Source of the DNA: Pseudomonas sp. GR 6-02 | Lineage (GTDB): Bacteria; Pseudomonadota; Gammaproteobacteria; Pseudomonadales; Pseudomonadaceae | Assembly: GCF_001655615.1 (NCBI RefSeq) | Contig: NZ_CP011567.1 | Location: forward strand, 5,527,001-5,591,000 | DNA: 64,000 nt | Direction: 5' to 3' | In this document: positions 38,233 to 47,036 of the stretch, in pieces | Numbering within the stretch: the stretch's first letter is position 1 | Layout of the letters: the number at the start of each line of letters is the position of its first letter | Position numbers and translations under genes: made by a program | Notes under the pieces: generated by a model | What the model saw: only the letters and a program-made list of their open reading frames with translations | What the model was told of the DNA's origin: nothing | The model's database searches: none

Positions 38233-40062
38233 ATGGATGTGCGATTGCCCTTAACGAGTGCAGGACTTTGCCTCGCATTGCTGCTCGGTGGTTGTTCACC
38301 CAGCGATGAGAAACGCCAAGTCAGCCTCGAAGAAAAGACCGCGCAGTTCGAAAAGTCTCTGGAGGCGATCAAGGATCCGAAACTCAAGGACGTCGTGACC
38401 GAACTCGGCGGTTCACTGCTGCTGCTCGAGCGTGCGCAACTCAAGCTCGACAGTAAACCGGTGGTCACCGAATACGGCGAAGATGCCCTCGCCGTATTCA
38501 AGCACTACCCCACGCCCCAGGCGCTGGTCGACACTTACATCAACGGGCTGTTCGTGCTGCACAAGGAGTCCAGCTCGGATTACCTGACCGATCTGCAACC
38601 AGTATTCCCCCTCCACTTCAACGCCCCTGGCGCATTCCTTTTCCCTCATGACCTGGAATGGCAATCGGTGACCCTCAGCAACAAGCGCGTCATCGCGTTT
38701 CAGCCGGAATGGTCGGAAACCGATCCCGGCATTCAGCTGAGCCCGTCGAGCTCCAACCTGACCAACCCCGATGACTTGACGGTGACCTACCCCTTCATCG
38801 AAGGCCTGGGTGTGGACAAAAAGCACCTGCCACAACCAGTGAGCCTGCAAGGCAAGGTGGAGGTCATCGCCCCACGCCGAATCTACAGCTTCGACCTGAC
38901 AAAAAAGGACGTCGGCCAGACGCGCACCAATGACAACCTCAGTGTCACGCTGCTGAAGCTTGAAAAAAACCATGCCGAAATCGAATTCAGTAACAGCGCC
39001 CCACCGGCCCCCGAGGTTCGCGATACACCGCCCAACTCGCTGATCGTTCAGGCCAGGGACAGCACCGGGCAATTCCTCTCGCGCTCGGGCGCGATCAATG
39101 AAACCGCCACGCAAATTGCGTTCTATCAAAAACAACTGGCGCAAATGCAACAGCAGAAAGCCTGGAGCGAAGCGTTCGAAAAACAGCTCGAGGACGACCA
39201 GCGTGCCTTTGAAAAACAACAAACCCGACAGTATGCCAAGGTGTACTTCAATGGACCGATCGACACGCTCGAAGTCAGCCTGCTGGATTTCTCGGCGGTC
39301 ACGGTGACCCGCAAGAACCTGGACCTGCCAGTACGCCGCTTCGACCCGCACACGACGGAAAAAACCATCCAGCCACTGACCTTGCCCGTGGTGGTATACG
39401 ACGACCAGGCTGCGACCTGGCTCAAGGGTGCGACGCTGGACGAGAACCAACTGAAAAAAAGCATCAGTATCAGCCAGTCGATCGATGACCCGAGCGCCGC
39501 GCGCATCGATTTCGATCACCCCAGAAGTTTCAATGATGAACTGCTCGGCACCTCGTTCAATCCCGGCGAAAGTCCCGTGACGTTCTTTACCCAAGACAGC
39601 AATGGCCGGCGCGATGGGCCGATCGAGCTGCCACCGGAGGCGTATCAGGTCGACCCGCTACGCGGCAGCATCACCTACGATCTGAATCTGTTTGCAGAAA
39701 CTCCGGCCTACGCGGTCGGCTCCATGCCGCTGTTCCTGGCGACTGTCGACAAGCAAACCTACGACGCCCACCAACTGCCCAAGGGCCTGGCGCTCAAAGG
39801 GAATGAGTTGGTGGTTGATCTGAAGCTGTTCCCCGACCAGGACTGGCGCTTTTTCGCCAAGGACGACAGTGGCAACTATCTGAAGGAGATTCTTTCGGTC
39901 AGTCACGACGCGAACGCGCAAGGTCCGGGGTTATTCGCAGTGCATTACTTCTACGGCCAGCCCACACGTCTGGAAACTTATCAGCGAACCAACCTCACCA
40001 CCGTGCAATACGGTTTCGAGGTCAAACTCGACAAGACCGAGCCAGGTAACCTGGATCAATAG
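38233..40062 (+). CDS. Large lipoprotein of unknown function
   Basis: A 609-residue protein not recognised by me. ATG 38233 gives a lipoprotein signal, MDVRLPLTSAGLCLALLLGG with the lipidated cysteine at residue 21 (LLGGC). After it come a helical segment (residues 30-75), then probable beta-rich domains (FEGLG-type repeats around 150-270). A charged coiled-coil lies near residues 295-340 (QKQLAQMQQQKAWSEAFEKQ), and a long beta-rich C-terminal half follows. No catalytic motif is evident. The residue after the cysteine is serine, consistent with outer-membrane sorting. Divergent from the UPF0114 gene, followed 6 bases later by the convergent PA4575-like gene. Confidence 0.75.
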   Translation: MDVRLPLTSAGLCLALLLGGCSPSDEKRQVSLEEKTAQFEKSLEAIKDPKLKDVVTELGGSLLLLERAQLKLDSKPVVTEYGEDALAVFKHYPTPQALVDTYINGLFVLHKESSSDYLTDLQPVFPLHFNAPGAFLFPHDLEWQSVTLSNKRVIAFQPEWSETDPGIQLSPSSSNLTNPDDLTVTYPFIEGLGVDKKHLPQPVSLQGKVEVIAPRRIYSFDLTKKDVGQTRTNDNLSVTLLKLEKNHAEIEFSNSAPPAPEVRDTPPNSLIVQARDSTGQFLSRSGAINETATQIAFYQKQLAQMQQQKAWSEAFEKQLEDDQRAFEKQQTRQYAKVYFNGPIDTLEVSLLDFSAVTVTRKNLDLPVRRFDPHTTEKTIQPLTLPVVVYDDQAATWLKGATLDENQLKKSISISQSIDDPSAARIDFDHPRSFNDELLGTSFNPGESPVTFFTQDSNGRRDGPIELPPEAYQVDPLRGSITYDLNLFAETPAYAVGSMPLFLATVDKQTYDAHQLPKGLALKGNELVVDLKLFPDQDWRFFAKDDSGNYLKEILSVSHDANAQGPGLFAVHYFYGQPTRLETYQRTNLTTVQYGFEVKLDKTEPGNLDQ

Positions 40063-40068
40063 CCTGGA

Positions 40069-40410
40069 TCAGCCTTCAGGTCGAAACCCGGGACCGGCAA
40101 GGTTGTGGAAACGGCCACCGTTGATCTCTCGCAACTGGGCTTGCAGGTGCAGGCACCAGATTTGCGGGTCATCGGCCAGCTCGTAGCCATGCAGGGTCAG
40201 ACTTTCGACGATGGTGTCGAGGATCGATTCAGCCACGACCGGCCCACGGAACGGGCCTTGAGCCTTGATGGCTGAAGGTTGCTCGCCGGCCATTCCGGCG
40301 GCAAAAAGCAAGGTCCACATGCCCGTATCTCCCGCCAGCGGGCGGATAGCACATTCGATACGGGTCACAAGGCCCAGGCATTGACGGGTGAGGCAGAGGT
40401 TGCGCGACAT
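40069..40410 (-). CDS. PA4575 family protein
   Basis: A 113-residue soluble protein starting MSRNLCLTRQCLGLVTRIEC. The cysteine-containing N-terminus, the segment RPLAGDTGMWTLLFAAGMAG and HLQAQLREINGG suggest the Pseudomonas-specific PA4575 family. No signal peptide, membrane span or known domain is visible and the function is unknown. It converges with the large lipoprotein gene, leaving only 6 bases between the stops. Confidence 0.65.
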   Translation of the reverse strand: MSRNLCLTRQCLGLVTRIECAIRPLAGDTGMWTLLFAAGMAGEQPSAIKAQGPFRGPVVAESILDTIVESLTLHGYELADDPQIWCLHLQAQLREINGGRFHNLAGPGFRPEG

Positions 40411-40738
40411 GGCGGCGACCCTCGGTAGATCCGGTATTCAGCCTCCACGGGAAGGCTGTCTCGATCCAGTGATAACTGTCGATATCCTTGAGCAGAGAAT
40501 AGAAGAAAAGTTCAGCTCGCACGCGGCCCGCAGCCAGAAGGCGCCGAGTGGTCGCCGTGCAAATATTGACGCCAGAGATGTGACGAGGGGGCTTGCTCCG
40601 TTGGGCTGCGAAGCGGCCCCGAAATTTATCAGACAGACCTCATCGCCGATTTGACGACTGCTACGCAGCCGAACGGGGCGGTGCGGCGGTCCGACAAGCT
40701 CCCTCGCCACAGGGAGCCTCCTCAGTTTCGAGATTGAC
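40411..40738. other. Non-coding interval with REP-like repeats
   Basis: These 328 bases between the PA4575-like gene and the Lon-like gene hold the leader of the former and a decayed inverted repeat at 40581-40711. Frames on both strands lack a ribosome binding site and normal composition. PAO1 has a small zinc-finger gene (PA4577) near this locus, from memory, and I see no trace of it here. Confidence 0.55.
40581..40711. repeat. REP-like imperfect inverted repeat (family D)
   Basis: The left arm, 40581-40616, reads GTGACGAGGGGGCTTGCTCC then GTTGGGCTGCGAAGC. The right arm, 40660-40711, read on the minus strand gives GTGGCGAGGGAGCTTG and later CGTTCGGCTGCGTAGC. The arms match with a 15-base insertion in the second, consistent with a degenerating repeat. 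Confidence 0.6.
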
Positions 40739-43177
40739 TCAGGCCGGTTTGACTTCCAGCAAGGCTTCCTGCGCCAACTCTTTTTCGGCCTCCTTGAGGT
40801 CTTCGTCGCTGACCATTTCCGCGATCACCCGCAAGCGTTCCACCACCCGCGCGTTGACGCTGCCCTCGGGAAAGTCGCCATTCTCATCCGGCGTACCGGC
40901 CGGCTCGCCGACCAGCAGGCTCAGGGCTTCGTCGGCCTGGCGCACCGCGTAGACATGGAACTGCCCCGCGCGCACCGCCGCCAGCACCTTCTCGTCAAGC
41001 ATCAGCGTGGCGACGTTGGCCTGAGGAATGATCGCTCCCTGCTCGCCCGTCAGGCCGCGAGCCTCGCAGAGCCGGAAGAAGCCTTCGATCTTCTCGTTGA
41101 CCCCGCCTACCGCCTGCACTTCACCGAACTGGTTGATCGAACCGGTAATCGCAAAGCACTGCTTGAGTGGAGTTTTCGACAAGGCCGAGATCAGCGTGCA
41201 GGCCTCGCCCAACGATGCGCTGTCGCCGTCGACGTAACCGTAGGACTGCTCCAGGGCGATGCTTGCGGAAATCGCCAACGGGAATTCCTGGGCATAGCGG
41301 CTGCCCAGGTACCCGGTGAGGATCATCACGCCTTTGGAGTGAATCGGCTGGCCGAGGTTGACCTCGCGCTCGATGTCGACGATGCCGCTGCCGCCCGGAT
41401 ACACCGTGGCGGAAATCCGCGCCGGTATCCCGAAGGCCGAATCGCCGACTTCCAGTACCGTCAGCCCGTTGCACTTGCCGACCGCCGCGCCATCGGTGTC
41501 GATCAGAATGATCCCGGCCAGCATGTCATCGAGAATCCGCGCCGAAACTCGTCCGGTACGGGTAGCCTTGGCCTTGAGCGCACGCTCGATGTGCCCGGCG
41601 TCAGTCATCTCGTCACCCGCCAGGTCACGAATGAAATCCGCCTCGCTGACCAGTTGGAACAGATCGCCGATCCGTGCCGACAAACGTCCCTGGTGCTCGG
41701 CCAGACGTGCGCTGTAAGTCGCCAGACGCGCCACCGCATCCGCGGTCAGCGGCGCCATGCCTTCTTCCGAGGTACGGGTTTTGAGCAACTGGGCGAACTG
41801 CTCCAGGCTTTCGTCGACCATCGGAATGTCTTCGTCGAAATCCACCAGGACGCGGAACATCTCCTGGAAGTCCGGATCGAGGTCTTGCAGCGTGTAGTAG
41901 AGCTGCCGGGCGCCGATGATCACGACTTTGACCTGCAACGGAATGTGTTGCGGCGTCAGCGTCACGGTGGCCAGACGGCCCAGCTCACCCAGCGGGGATT
42001 CCATTTTCAGCTTGCGCGATTGCAAGGCACGCTTGAGCGCATCCCACACGAATGGCTCGCTGAGCATTTTTTCCGCTTCGAGGATCAGGAAACCGCCGTT
42101 GGCCCGGTGCAATGCACCCGGTCGCAACTGCCGATAGGTGGTGTAGAGCGCGCCCTGATCGGTGCTGTATTCGATGCGGCCGAACAGGTTGTCGTAGGTC
42201 GGGTGCGGCTCGAACACCACCGGCGCACCGCCGCTGTGCGGATGCCCGACCACCAGGCTCGGGGCGTATTGCTCTTCAAGCAATTTGCGGGCGATGGCGT
42301 CGGTCTTGCTGTCATCCACCAGTTGCTCGACCACCGTTTTGAGCAGGTACACCTGCATCGCTTGCAAGTAACCGCAAACCCCTGCGTTTTCCGCATACTT
42401 TTCCGACAGCGGCGCCAGCAAGGGCTGCAAGGCCAGGGTGATGGTTTCTTCGTTGAGCTGGCGCAGCTGATTGCTCGACTCGCGCTTCCATTGCGGCAGG
42501 CTGGCGAGCTCTTCGTTCAACCGCTCTTCGAGCCCGGAAATGTCATCGTGAAAGCGCTCGCGCTCGGCTTCCGGCAACTGGGCGAATTCCGCCTCATCCA
42601 GGGCCTTGCCTTCGCTCATCGGGGTGAAGGCAATGTTGCTGCTGTCGCGGTAGAGCGCGACGTCTTTCTCCAGCGCCAGACGCTCGATCACATCCAGCGC
42701 ACGGTCATAACGCTGGTTGAACGCACGGTCGATGGCGCTTTTCTTCTGCTGGTAGGACGGGTGCTCGAATACTGCCGGAAAGGTCGCCAGCAGGTTGTCG
42801 ATCAAGCCGTTGATGTCACCGATAAAAGCCCCGGCGGTGCCCGACGGCAATTCCAGGGCGCGAGGCTCGCGAGGCTCATCGAAATTATTGACGTAGACCC
42901 AGTCGGCCGGGGTCTGCAGGCGTTTGCCTTCGGCCTTGAGGTAGCGTTTGACGAACGAAAACCGGCCGGTGCCGGGCTCGCCCATGACGAACACGTTGTA
43001 ACCGGGGCGCGGCATGGCCACACCGAACTGCAAGGCTTCGACCGCACGTTCCTGGCCAAGCACACCGCGGAAGGGCTCCAGATCATTGGTGGTAGAGAAG
43101 CTGAACTGTTCAGCGGAAAACGGACGGGTCAGCGCTTCAGGCGCTAGACGCAAGCTGGCAGCAACAGGATCAGGCAT
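40739..43177 (-). CDS. Lon-like ATP-dependent protease (AAA_32 / S16)
   Basis: An 812-residue cytoplasmic protease of the LonB/YcbZ-like group (PA4576 position). The N-terminal AAA-like region (AAA_32) covers about residues 10-500. Its P-loop reads GEPGTGRFSF near residue 67, with arginine where lysine is usual. The Walker B region is GGFLILEAEKM. A long coiled insert lies near residues 200-260. The C-terminal S16 domain has the catalytic serine in YVDGDSASLGEACTLISALS near residue 650 and a lysine in GGVNEKIEGFF near 690. Whether the arginine P-loop hydrolyses ATP is not clear. It may be a family trait. Single gene. Confidence 0.9.
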   Translation of the reverse strand: MPDPVAASLRLAPEALTRPFSAEQFSFSTTNDLEPFRGVLGQERAVEALQFGVAMPRPGYNVFVMGEPGTGRFSFVKRYLKAEGKRLQTPADWVYVNNFDEPREPRALELPSGTAGAFIGDINGLIDNLLATFPAVFEHPSYQQKKSAIDRAFNQRYDRALDVIERLALEKDVALYRDSSNIAFTPMSEGKALDEAEFAQLPEAERERFHDDISGLEERLNEELASLPQWKRESSNQLRQLNEETITLALQPLLAPLSEKYAENAGVCGYLQAMQVYLLKTVVEQLVDDSKTDAIARKLLEEQYAPSLVVGHPHSGGAPVVFEPHPTYDNLFGRIEYSTDQGALYTTYRQLRPGALHRANGGFLILEAEKMLSEPFVWDALKRALQSRKLKMESPLGELGRLATVTLTPQHIPLQVKVVIIGARQLYYTLQDLDPDFQEMFRVLVDFDEDIPMVDESLEQFAQLLKTRTSEEGMAPLTADAVARLATYSARLAEHQGRLSARIGDLFQLVSEADFIRDLAGDEMTDAGHIERALKAKATRTGRVSARILDDMLAGIILIDTDGAAVGKCNGLTVLEVGDSAFGIPARISATVYPGGSGIVDIEREVNLGQPIHSKGVMILTGYLGSRYAQEFPLAISASIALEQSYGYVDGDSASLGEACTLISALSKTPLKQCFAITGSINQFGEVQAVGGVNEKIEGFFRLCEARGLTGEQGAIIPQANVATLMLDEKVLAAVRAGQFHVYAVRQADEALSLLVGEPAGTPDENGDFPEGSVNARVVERLRVIAEMVSDEDLKEAEKELAQEALLEVKPA

Positions 43178-43452
43178 CGGGCTTCCTTACATCAGGCGGG
43201 GCAGATAACGGCATTCTGGCGCTGCCCGTACCCACTGGCAAGGCGCACCTCAAGCCAAAGCTTAGACAAGCCCCCATCCACGGGCCGCGCGGGTCAAAAT
43301 CAAGGTTTTCAGGGAATGTTTCGCAAAAAATCACGGAACCCCTGGAACCTGCCTAAACTCCAAACTGCGCGGCTGGAACGAATAACCGGCCCACTGGCAC
43401 CATTAGGGGCCAGCACCCTGTCCATTGGTATGCACACAAAGAGAACATAGCT

Positions 43453-43941
43453 ATGAAACGGATTCTTCTTGGTACTCTCTTCACCGTTGTATCCATCAAC
43501 GCCATGGCTCAGGCGCCAGGCGGTCCGGACTGCGGTTGGGGCAACATGCTGTTCGAAGGTCAGCGTGGCACCCCGGCACACTTCCTGGCATCCACCACCA
43601 ACGGCACCTCCGGTAATGCAACTTTCGGCATGACCTCCGGCACCAACGGTTGCTCGACCAATGCGGCGCTGACCTATGGCGGCAAATCCTGGATTGCCAT
43701 GAATGGCATGATGAACGAGCTGTCCGAAGACATGGCTAAAGGTCAGGGCGAAGCGCTGACCACTTACGCCGTGGTACTGGGCGTGGCGCCGGAAGACCGT
43801 GCGCACTTCGCCGCCGTGACTCATCAACACTTCCAGCAAATTTTCAGCAAGGCTGACGTGACCGCTGAAGACGTGCATACCAATACCCTGGCCGTATTGA
43901 AGAACGATCCTCGTCTGGCCAAGTACGCCACTCAAGCTTAA
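43453..43941 (+). CDS. DUF3015 exported protein
   Basis: A 162-residue secreted or periplasmic protein. The signal peptide is MKRILLGTLFTVVSINAMAQ with cleavage near residue 20. The mature part has CGWGNMLFEGQRGTPAHFLA and FGMTSGTNGCSTNAALTYGG, the DUF3015 signature with one cysteine pair, and a helical C-terminal half (MMNELSEDMAKGQGEALTTY). Function unknown. GAGA lies 9 bases before ATG 43453. Followed by a clear terminator and by the DUF4105 gene on the same strand. Confidence 0.88.
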   Translation: MKRILLGTLFTVVSINAMAQAPGGPDCGWGNMLFEGQRGTPAHFLASTTNGTSGNATFGMTSGTNGCSTNAALTYGGKSWIAMNGMMNELSEDMAKGQGEALTTYAVVLGVAPEDRAHFAAVTHQHFQQIFSKADVTAEDVHTNTLAVLKNDPRLAKYATQA

Positions 43942-43952
43942 GCTCGACCCGT

Positions 43953-43985
43953 CCCGCTCTCTTTGGGGAGCGGGTTTTATTTTTT
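43953..43985 (+). terminator. Terminator of the DUF3015 gene
   Basis: Stem CCCGCTC / GAGCGGG, extended by TCT against GG pairs weakly, followed by TTTTATTTTTTT. It lies 12 bases after the stop. Confidence 0.85.
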
Positions 43986-44048
43986 TGACCCCGGCCCTTT
44001 TGGCCTGCCCCTTTGGGTCTTTGTTTCTTTCGACTTAAGTTGCTCACT

Positions 44049-45902
44049 ATGCTCAAACGCCTTGCCTGGCTGGCGCTCTGTGTCTGCGCCCCGCTGTCCG
44101 CCGCGCCCCACATCGACAATCAACGTTTGCAGCAACTGGCCAACGACCCCTTCTGGATTTCCCTGGGTCATTACGAAACCGCCAAGCTCGGTGGCTGGCG
44201 CAGCTATGTCAGCGACAAGAAATTCTTTCTCGCCCCCGACGGCAACGAACACCCCGACCGCGAACTGGCGGCGACCGTACAGGCACTGTATGCGCCGGCC
44301 AGTGCCGGCGAGCAACATGCGCAATGCGTCTATCCGGCCCGTACTCGCTGGCTCAAGGCGCAACTTGACCTGACGGATCTGCCGTCGCTGGACTGTGCTG
44401 AATTCAAGCAATGGTTCAAGGACGTTTCACCCCACAGTGCGGTGATGATTTTCCCGGCCGCCTACCTGAACAGCCCGTCATCGATGTTCGGCCATACCTT
44501 GCTGCGCATCGATCAGGCCGATGTGCAGCGCGACAAGACCTCGCTGCTCAGTTACGCGATCAACTTCGGCGCCTATATCGAAGGGTCGGACAACAGCATT
44601 TTGTACGCGTGGAAAGGCCTGATGGGTGGTTATCCCGGGCTGTTTGCACTGGTGCCCTATCAGGAAAAACTCTCGGAATACCGTAGCCTCGAAAACCGCG
44701 ACCTGTGGGAATACCGCCTGAACCTGACCCAGCAGGAAACCGAGCGCATGGTCGAGCATGTCTGGGAGCTCAAGCAGATCCAGTTCGACTACTTCTTCTT
44801 CGATGAAAACTGCTCCTATCGCCTGCTAGAGCTGCTGCAGGTGGCGCGGCCGGGCCTGAAGCTGACCGATCAGTTCCCGTTGACCGCCATTCCCACCGAC
44901 ACCGTCAAAGCGGTGAAACAGGCCGGGCTGGTGGAGTCGATCGAATATCGCCCGTCCCGCGAGCGTGAACTGCTGAGCCGCGCGCAGCCGTTGACCGATG
45001 AAGAGCAGCAGTGGGTGCTGAAAATCAGCGCCGATCAGAAGCAATTGCAGGAACCGGCGTTCAAGGCGCAACCGCGCGAGCGTCAGGCGTTGATCATCGA
45101 CGCGGCCTATCGTCTGGAGCGTTATCGCGCCAACGGCCAGGAACGTGACCCGCAACGGGCTCAGCGCAGTTTCGAATTACTGCGCGCGATCAATCAGAAC
45201 CCGCCTCCTGAACTGGACATTGCGCGACCTGGCTTGCCCGAGGATGGCCACGAGTCCCGCACCTGGCAGGCCGGCATCGGCACCCGGGGTGACCAAGCCT
45301 TCGGCGAATATGGCCTGCGCATGGCCTACCACGACCTCAACGACAACGCCGAAAGCTTCCCCCTTGGCGCACAGATCGAAATCCTGCAGATGAAGCTGCG
45401 CCAATACGAAGGCAATCACTGGCAGTTGCAGCAACTGGACCTGGCGACCATCCGCTCCCTGACCCCGCGCAACGCGCTGTTGCAGCCGCTGTCGTGGCAA
45501 GTCACCGGCGGCCTGGAGCGTGTGCCGGGCAAGCACGATGACGAAACCCTGGTCAGTCATGTCAACGGTGGTGGTGGCGGGACCTGGCAACTGAGCGACG
45601 ACATGCTCGGGTTCGCCTTGGGCACCGTGCGCGTGGAGCACAACAACGATTTCGCGGGCTTCATTGCCCCGGCAGCGGGCTTCAACAGCGGTTTGCTGTG
45701 GAAAAACCCGCTGGGGAATTTCAGCCTGGAAGCCAAGGGCGATTACTTCACCAACGGCGAAGTGCGCCGGAGCATGAGCCTGAATCAGCAGTGGGAGTTG
45801 TCGCGCAACCTCGGGCTGCGCCTGAGTGCCCAACGCGAATTCAGCCACCTGGCATCACCTGAAAACGAAGTGATGCTTGAAGTGAAGTGGTATCACTATT
45901 GA
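44049..45902 (+). CDS. DUF4105 (Lnb N-terminal) periplasmic protein
   Basis: A 617-residue exported protein. The signal peptide MLKRLAWLALCVCAPLSA ends near residue 19. The DUF4105/Lnb_N domain (about residues 110-290) has the conserved FPAAYLNSPSSMFGHTLLRI and FFFDENCSYRLLELL. The histidine and cysteine in these motifs resemble an NlpC/P60-type catalytic pair, so a hydrolase or acyl-transfer role is possible but unproven. The C-terminal 230 residues (GTRGDQAFGEYGLRMAYHDL onward, ending VMLEVKWYHY) look like a beta-barrel and an outer-membrane end. ATG 44049 has a hydrophobic leader. The longer frame at 44013 does not. Confidence 0.85.
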   Translation: MLKRLAWLALCVCAPLSAAPHIDNQRLQQLANDPFWISLGHYETAKLGGWRSYVSDKKFFLAPDGNEHPDRELAATVQALYAPASAGEQHAQCVYPARTRWLKAQLDLTDLPSLDCAEFKQWFKDVSPHSAVMIFPAAYLNSPSSMFGHTLLRIDQADVQRDKTSLLSYAINFGAYIEGSDNSILYAWKGLMGGYPGLFALVPYQEKLSEYRSLENRDLWEYRLNLTQQETERMVEHVWELKQIQFDYFFFDENCSYRLLELLQVARPGLKLTDQFPLTAIPTDTVKAVKQAGLVESIEYRPSRERELLSRAQPLTDEEQQWVLKISADQKQLQEPAFKAQPRERQALIIDAAYRLERYRANGQERDPQRAQRSFELLRAINQNPPPELDIARPGLPEDGHESRTWQAGIGTRGDQAFGEYGLRMAYHDLNDNAESFPLGAQIEILQMKLRQYEGNHWQLQQLDLATIRSLTPRNALLQPLSWQVTGGLERVPGKHDDETLVSHVNGGGGGTWQLSDDMLGFALGTVRVEHNNDFAGFIAPAAGFNSGLLWKNPLGNFSLEAKGDYFTNGEVRRSMSLNQQWELSRNLGLRLSAQREFSHLASPENEVMLEVKWYHY

Positions 45903-45986
45903 TCTTTTGACCCTTCTTTCACTCCCATCCGACAAATCCGCTTCTAGACTTCCCCTATAGGCCGTTGAACGGCCCTGGAGTCCGAG

Positions 45987-46343
45987 ATGTGGCGTTGCGT
46001 GGGTGTGTTGGGGTTGTTGCTATTGATTACAGGGTGCCAGTCGACTCACGAGGATCTGATCGCCAAAGGGTATCCGCCGGCGTTCGCCGATGGCTTCGAT
46101 GACGGTTGCAGCAGTGGCCGGCAAGCCGCCGGGGCAATCACCGGTGAATTTCGCAAAAATGTCCCACGCTACCTCAAGGACAAGCAATACGCAGAAGGCT
46201 GGACCGATGGCTTGCGTCAATGCCAGGCCATGCGGGAAAGCGAGGATCGCAACGAGTACAGGGAACGCCATTGGGATGAGCGCGAAAGGGCCTGGCAACG
46301 AGAGAAAGACCGGGACGCCGCGCGAGCCTATCGCTCGCAATAA
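45987..46343 (+). CDS. Small lipoprotein of unknown function
   Basis: A 118-residue protein. The lipobox LLLLITGC puts the lipidated cysteine at residue 17. The mature region YPPAFADGFDDGCSSGRQAA and EGWTDGLRQCQAM has paired cysteines and repeated DGF/DG turns. The C-terminal 35 residues are extremely charged (EYRERHWDERERAWQREKDR). The function is unknown. It starts 84 bases after the DUF4105 gene on the same strand, so the two envelope proteins may be produced together. GGAG precedes the ATG at 45977-45980. Confidence 0.75.
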   Translation: MWRCVGVLGLLLLITGCQSTHEDLIAKGYPPAFADGFDDGCSSGRQAAGAITGEFRKNVPRYLKDKQYAEGWTDGLRQCQAMRESEDRNEYRERHWDERERAWQREKDRDAARAYRSQ

Positions 46344-46413
46344 GTCGTTTACAGACATTCGTCGAAACTTAAAGCACGCGACCATGGCCCAAACCCTATA
46401 ACGGGAGAACAAC

Positions 46414-46908
46414 ATGAGTCGCGCCTTCGTCAATGAAGATAACGCTGCCGCGCAAGCCGACCTGCCAGTCGAACGACAGGTCAGCGCGCAGCCCAATTAC
46501 GTCACACCCGCCGGGCTCGCGCAGCTTCAGGCGAAAGTCGCCGTGCTGCAAAGCCTGCTCGACGAGGAAAGCGCCAAAGGTGACCTGGCCGACAAGCAGC
46601 GCCAGGCCGACCTCGATCGCGACTGGCGCTACTTCAAGCAGCGCCTGCAAAGCGCACAGGTGGTCGCACAAGCCTCCTCGACCGACAAAGTGCAGATTGG
46701 CAATTGGGTGACCTTTGCCGACGAGCACGATCATGAACAGCGCGTGCAATTGGTCGGAGAAGACCAGGCGGATGCCGCCCATGGACTGATCAATTGGAGT
46801 TCACCGCTGGGACGGGCATTACTGGGTGCGCACGTAGGCGATGAAGTGTCGTGGAAGCGGCCGGTGGGGGATATGGTGATTGAGGTGCTGGCTATAGAGA
46901 TCGGGTGA
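46414..46908 (+). CDS. GreA/GreB-family elongation factor-like protein
   Basis: A 164-residue protein with a short N-terminal coiled coil (YVTPAGLAQLQAKVAVLQSL, about residues 29-90) and a C-terminal FKBP-like GreA_GreB domain (VQIGNWVTFADEHDHEQRVQ, ISW-like LINWSSPLGRALLGAHVGDE). True Gre factors rescue backtracked RNA polymerase through acidic residues at the coiled-coil tip. Here the coil tip between helices has D/E residues (LLDEESAKGDLADKQ), compatible but not diagnostic. It resembles Rnk-like or truncated Gre paralogues. GGGAG lies 7 bases before ATG 46414. Confidence 0.8.
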   Translation: MSRAFVNEDNAAAQADLPVERQVSAQPNYVTPAGLAQLQAKVAVLQSLLDEESAKGDLADKQRQADLDRDWRYFKQRLQSAQVVAQASSTDKVQIGNWVTFADEHDHEQRVQLVGEDQADAAHGLINWSSPLGRALLGAHVGDEVSWKRPVGDMVIEVLAIEIG

Positions 46909-46926
46909 GTCCGATGGCGCCTTCGC

Positions 46927-46954
46927 TGTAGGAGCGAGGCTTGCTCGCGAAGGC
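46927..46954. repeat. Half REP (family B)
   Basis: TGTAGGAGCGAGGCTTGCTC and following bases match one arm of the family B elements at 23118 and 58497, but no complementary arm lies nearby. Confidence 0.6.
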
Positions 46955-46981
46955 CACACCGCGGTGCCACTGAAAACCCAT

Positions 46982-47019
46982 AAAAAAACGGAGCCCCCGA
47001 ACGAAGGCTCCGTTTTTTT
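46982..47019. terminator. Bidirectional terminator between the Gre-like gene and ettA
   Basis: AAAAAAACGGAGCC / GGCTCCGTTTTTTT forms a 14-base stem with a 10-base loop. It has A- and T-tracts on both sides, so it serves both convergent genes. Confidence 0.9.
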
Positions 47020-47036
47020 ATGCAGCCAACCTGAAA

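Noticed and set aside
40388..40710. Small open frames between the PA4575-like and Lon-like genes, considered as a missing PA4577-like zinc-finger gene
   Set aside because: No zinc-finger cysteines, no ribosome binding site, and they run through REP-like repeats.
40955..43147. 730-codon open frame opposite the Lon-like gene
   Set aside because: Antisense shadow of a well supported protease gene, with no start signal.
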